This document shows, piece by piece, positions 62,660-64,000 of a DNA stretch of 64,000 bases. Position 1 is the first letter of the stretch. Every line of letters begins with the position of its first letter. The position numbers and the translations under genes were made by a program. The DNA lies in the NCBI GenBank assembly GCA_902530885.1, contig CACABZ010000003.1, forward strand, positions 1-64,000, in the 5' to 3' direction. The notes beneath the pieces were generated by a model, which saw nothing but the letters and a program-made list of their open reading frames with translations, searched no databases and was not told the DNA's origin. Source of the stretch: an uncultured Pelagibacteraceae bacterium (lineage in GTDB: Bacteria > Pseudomonadota > Alphaproteobacteria > Pelagibacterales > Pelagibacteraceae).

Positions 62660-63367
62660 ATGATAGGGATTTTAGGTGGCATGGGCACTCAAGCTGGTTT
62701 AGATTTTTCCACAAAGTTGGCAAAATTATATAGAGGAAAACTAGATCAAAAATACCCAATTTTCGTTTTATATAATAAGTCTGATGTACCTAAAAGATTG
62801 AGTGACAAAAAAGTTTATAAGAAAGTTTATAGAAGTTTATACCAAGGTTGTGTTTTTTTACAAAAAAATAATTGTAAATTCATTACTATTCCATGTAATA
62901 CCGCACATCATTGGTTCGATGATTTAAAAAAAAACGTTAAGATTCCAATACTAAGTATGCCTAAAGAAGTATTTGCGTTTGCTAAGAAAAATTGCTCCCG
63001 TGGATCTAAAGTTGGAATTCTGGCAACTGAAAGTACACTCAGTACTAAAATCTATCACAAATTTTTTGAAAAAAGATATAATTTAATTGAGCCAACACAA
63101 AACTTGCAAAAAAGAAATGTAAATAAGTCTATTAACTTCGTAAAAAAAGGTAAGGTGAAAGAGGCAGAAAAAGTAATTAAGCCAGTTATAAAATATCTTT
63201 TAAAAATGAAATGTAAAAAAATTATTCTTGCTTGCACTGAACTCCCTGTAGCAATATTTGCTTATAAGTCTTTTAAAAAAGTAAAATCTTCAAAAACCTT
63301 TTTTGATCCTAATTTGATTTTAGCAAAAGCAGCAATGAAAAAATATAATTTAAAGGGCACTAAGTAG
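62660..63367 (+). CDS. Aspartate/glutamate racemase family protein
   Basis: IGILGGMGTQAGLDF; both catalytic-type Cys contexts IPCNTAH and LACTELPV. Confidence 0.9.
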   Translation: MIGILGGMGTQAGLDFSTKLAKLYRGKLDQKYPIFVLYNKSDVPKRLSDKKVYKKVYRSLYQGCVFLQKNNCKFITIPCNTAHHWFDDLKKNVKIPILSMPKEVFAFAKKNCSRGSKVGILATESTLSTKIYHKFFEKRYNLIEPTQNLQKRNVNKSINFVKKGKVKEAEKVIKPVIKYLLKMKCKKIILACTELPVAIFAYKSFKKVKSSKTFFDPNLILAKAAMKKYNLKGTK

Positions 63368-63469
63368 TCTCGATAGTGATGCCAAAATACCATAACCACT
63401 TAACTCTATAAATAATACAATAAGGACAATAAGAATTATCTTTCTTCTTTTTCTAATAAACTCGACCAT
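63350..63469 (-). CDS. Putative 39-aa single-TM small protein
   Basis: MVEFIRKRRKIILIVLIVLFIELSGYGILASLSRLLSAL* read manually on the minus strand; below ORF-track size cutoff; basic N-terminus then hydrophobic helix. Confidence 0.4.
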   Translation of the reverse strand: MVEFIRKRRKIILIVLIVLFIELSGYGILASLSRLLSAL

Positions 63470-63558
63470 ATCGAAACATAACATATTTCTTATAATGGCT
63501 AAATTGAAAAAATAATGATTTGTATACACATGTTTAATTTTTATATATAGGAGTTCTA

Positions 63559-64000
63559 ATGGTTAAAATTAAGTCTGATATTGAAATTGCTAGAAAAGCA
63601 AAAATGCAACCGATCGGCAATATTTTAAAAAAGTTTAAAATTCCTGACACTCCTTTTGCTTTTAGCCCAATGGGCCGCCATGTGGCAAAAATAAATTTAA
63701 GATATATTAAAACACTTAAAGAAAAAGAAAAAAATCTAGTGCTGGTAACTGCAATTACACCAACTCCTGCAGGAGAAGGCAAAACGACTACCTCAGTTGG
63801 ATTAAATGATGGTTTGAATAAGATTGGAATGAAATCAATTGTTTGTTTAAGAGAACCAAGTTTAGGTCCGTCATTTGGTATGAAAGGTGGAGCTGCTGGA
63901 GGTGGTTATGCTCAAGTTGTACCAATGGAAAGAATTAATTTACATTTTACAGGGGATTTTCACGCTATTACTACTGCTCATAATTTATTATCAGCGTTAA
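63559..64000 (+). CDS. fhs: Formate-tetrahydrofolate ligase, partial (N-terminus)
   Basis: [22 protein letters not shown]...[25 protein letters not shown]...[55 protein letters not shown]-like upstream. Confidence 0.96.
   Translation, partial: MVKIKSDIEIARKAKMQPIGNILKKFKIPDTPFAFSPMGRHVAKINLRYIKTLKEKEKNLVLVTAITPTPAGEGKTTTSVGLNDGLNKIGMKSIVCLREPSLGPSFGMKGGAAGGGYAQVVPMERINLHFTGDFHAITTAHNLLSAL

Noticed and set aside
63534-63782. 82-aa antisense ORF at the right end
   Set aside because: Antisense to fhs, whose protein motifs are unmistakable.
1-64000. Search for tRNA/rRNA genes, CRISPR arrays, transposases, phage genes, toxin-antitoxin or defence loci
   Set aside because: None seen by reading. 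Intergenic gaps are almost all too short for RNA genes, and no repeat-spacer pattern or integrase/transposase motif is present. tRNAscan/Infernal/DefenseFinder runs would be decisive.

Overview
This is an AT-rich, very gene-dense chromosomal window from a streamlined alphaproteobacterium. Protein content and gene style look like SAR11/Pelagibacterales, an inference from family recognition since no search was run. I recognise about 63 protein-coding genes, nearly all housekeeping: prfB, mrcA, rne, thiSG, aroQ-accBC, aspS, purMN, ndk, pepA, lptFGD, surA-like, pdxA, rsmA, gmk, acpP-fabGD, rpsF-rpsR-rplI-dnaB, cvpA-purF, yfgM/bamB-like, panB, guaA, guaB, rlmE, pssA-psd, icd, alaS, recA, dksA, prpE-like and partial fhs. 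There is one proteorhodopsin gene followed by ferredoxin and ferredoxin/thioredoxin-reductase-like genes. I found no tRNA, rRNA, CRISPR, transposon, phage or recognisable defence locus. The points most worth checking are: (i) a canonical +1 programmed frameshift in prfB that splits the ORF in the supplied track; (ii) all nine clear convergent gene pairs overlap at their stop codons, five through a shared TTAA; (iii) a stand-alone protein resembling only the C-terminal part of B12-dependent ribonucleotide reductase NrdJ; (iv) an IMP dehydrogenase lacking the CBS/Bateman insert; (v) a blue-tuned proteorhodopsin whose 227-nt divergent spacer carries two palindromes and an A/C-G/T tract able to form alternative hairpins; (vi) a perfect 11-bp hairpin between an aldehyde dehydrogenase gene and its DUF779 partner. 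I did not find a convincing new multi-gene system.
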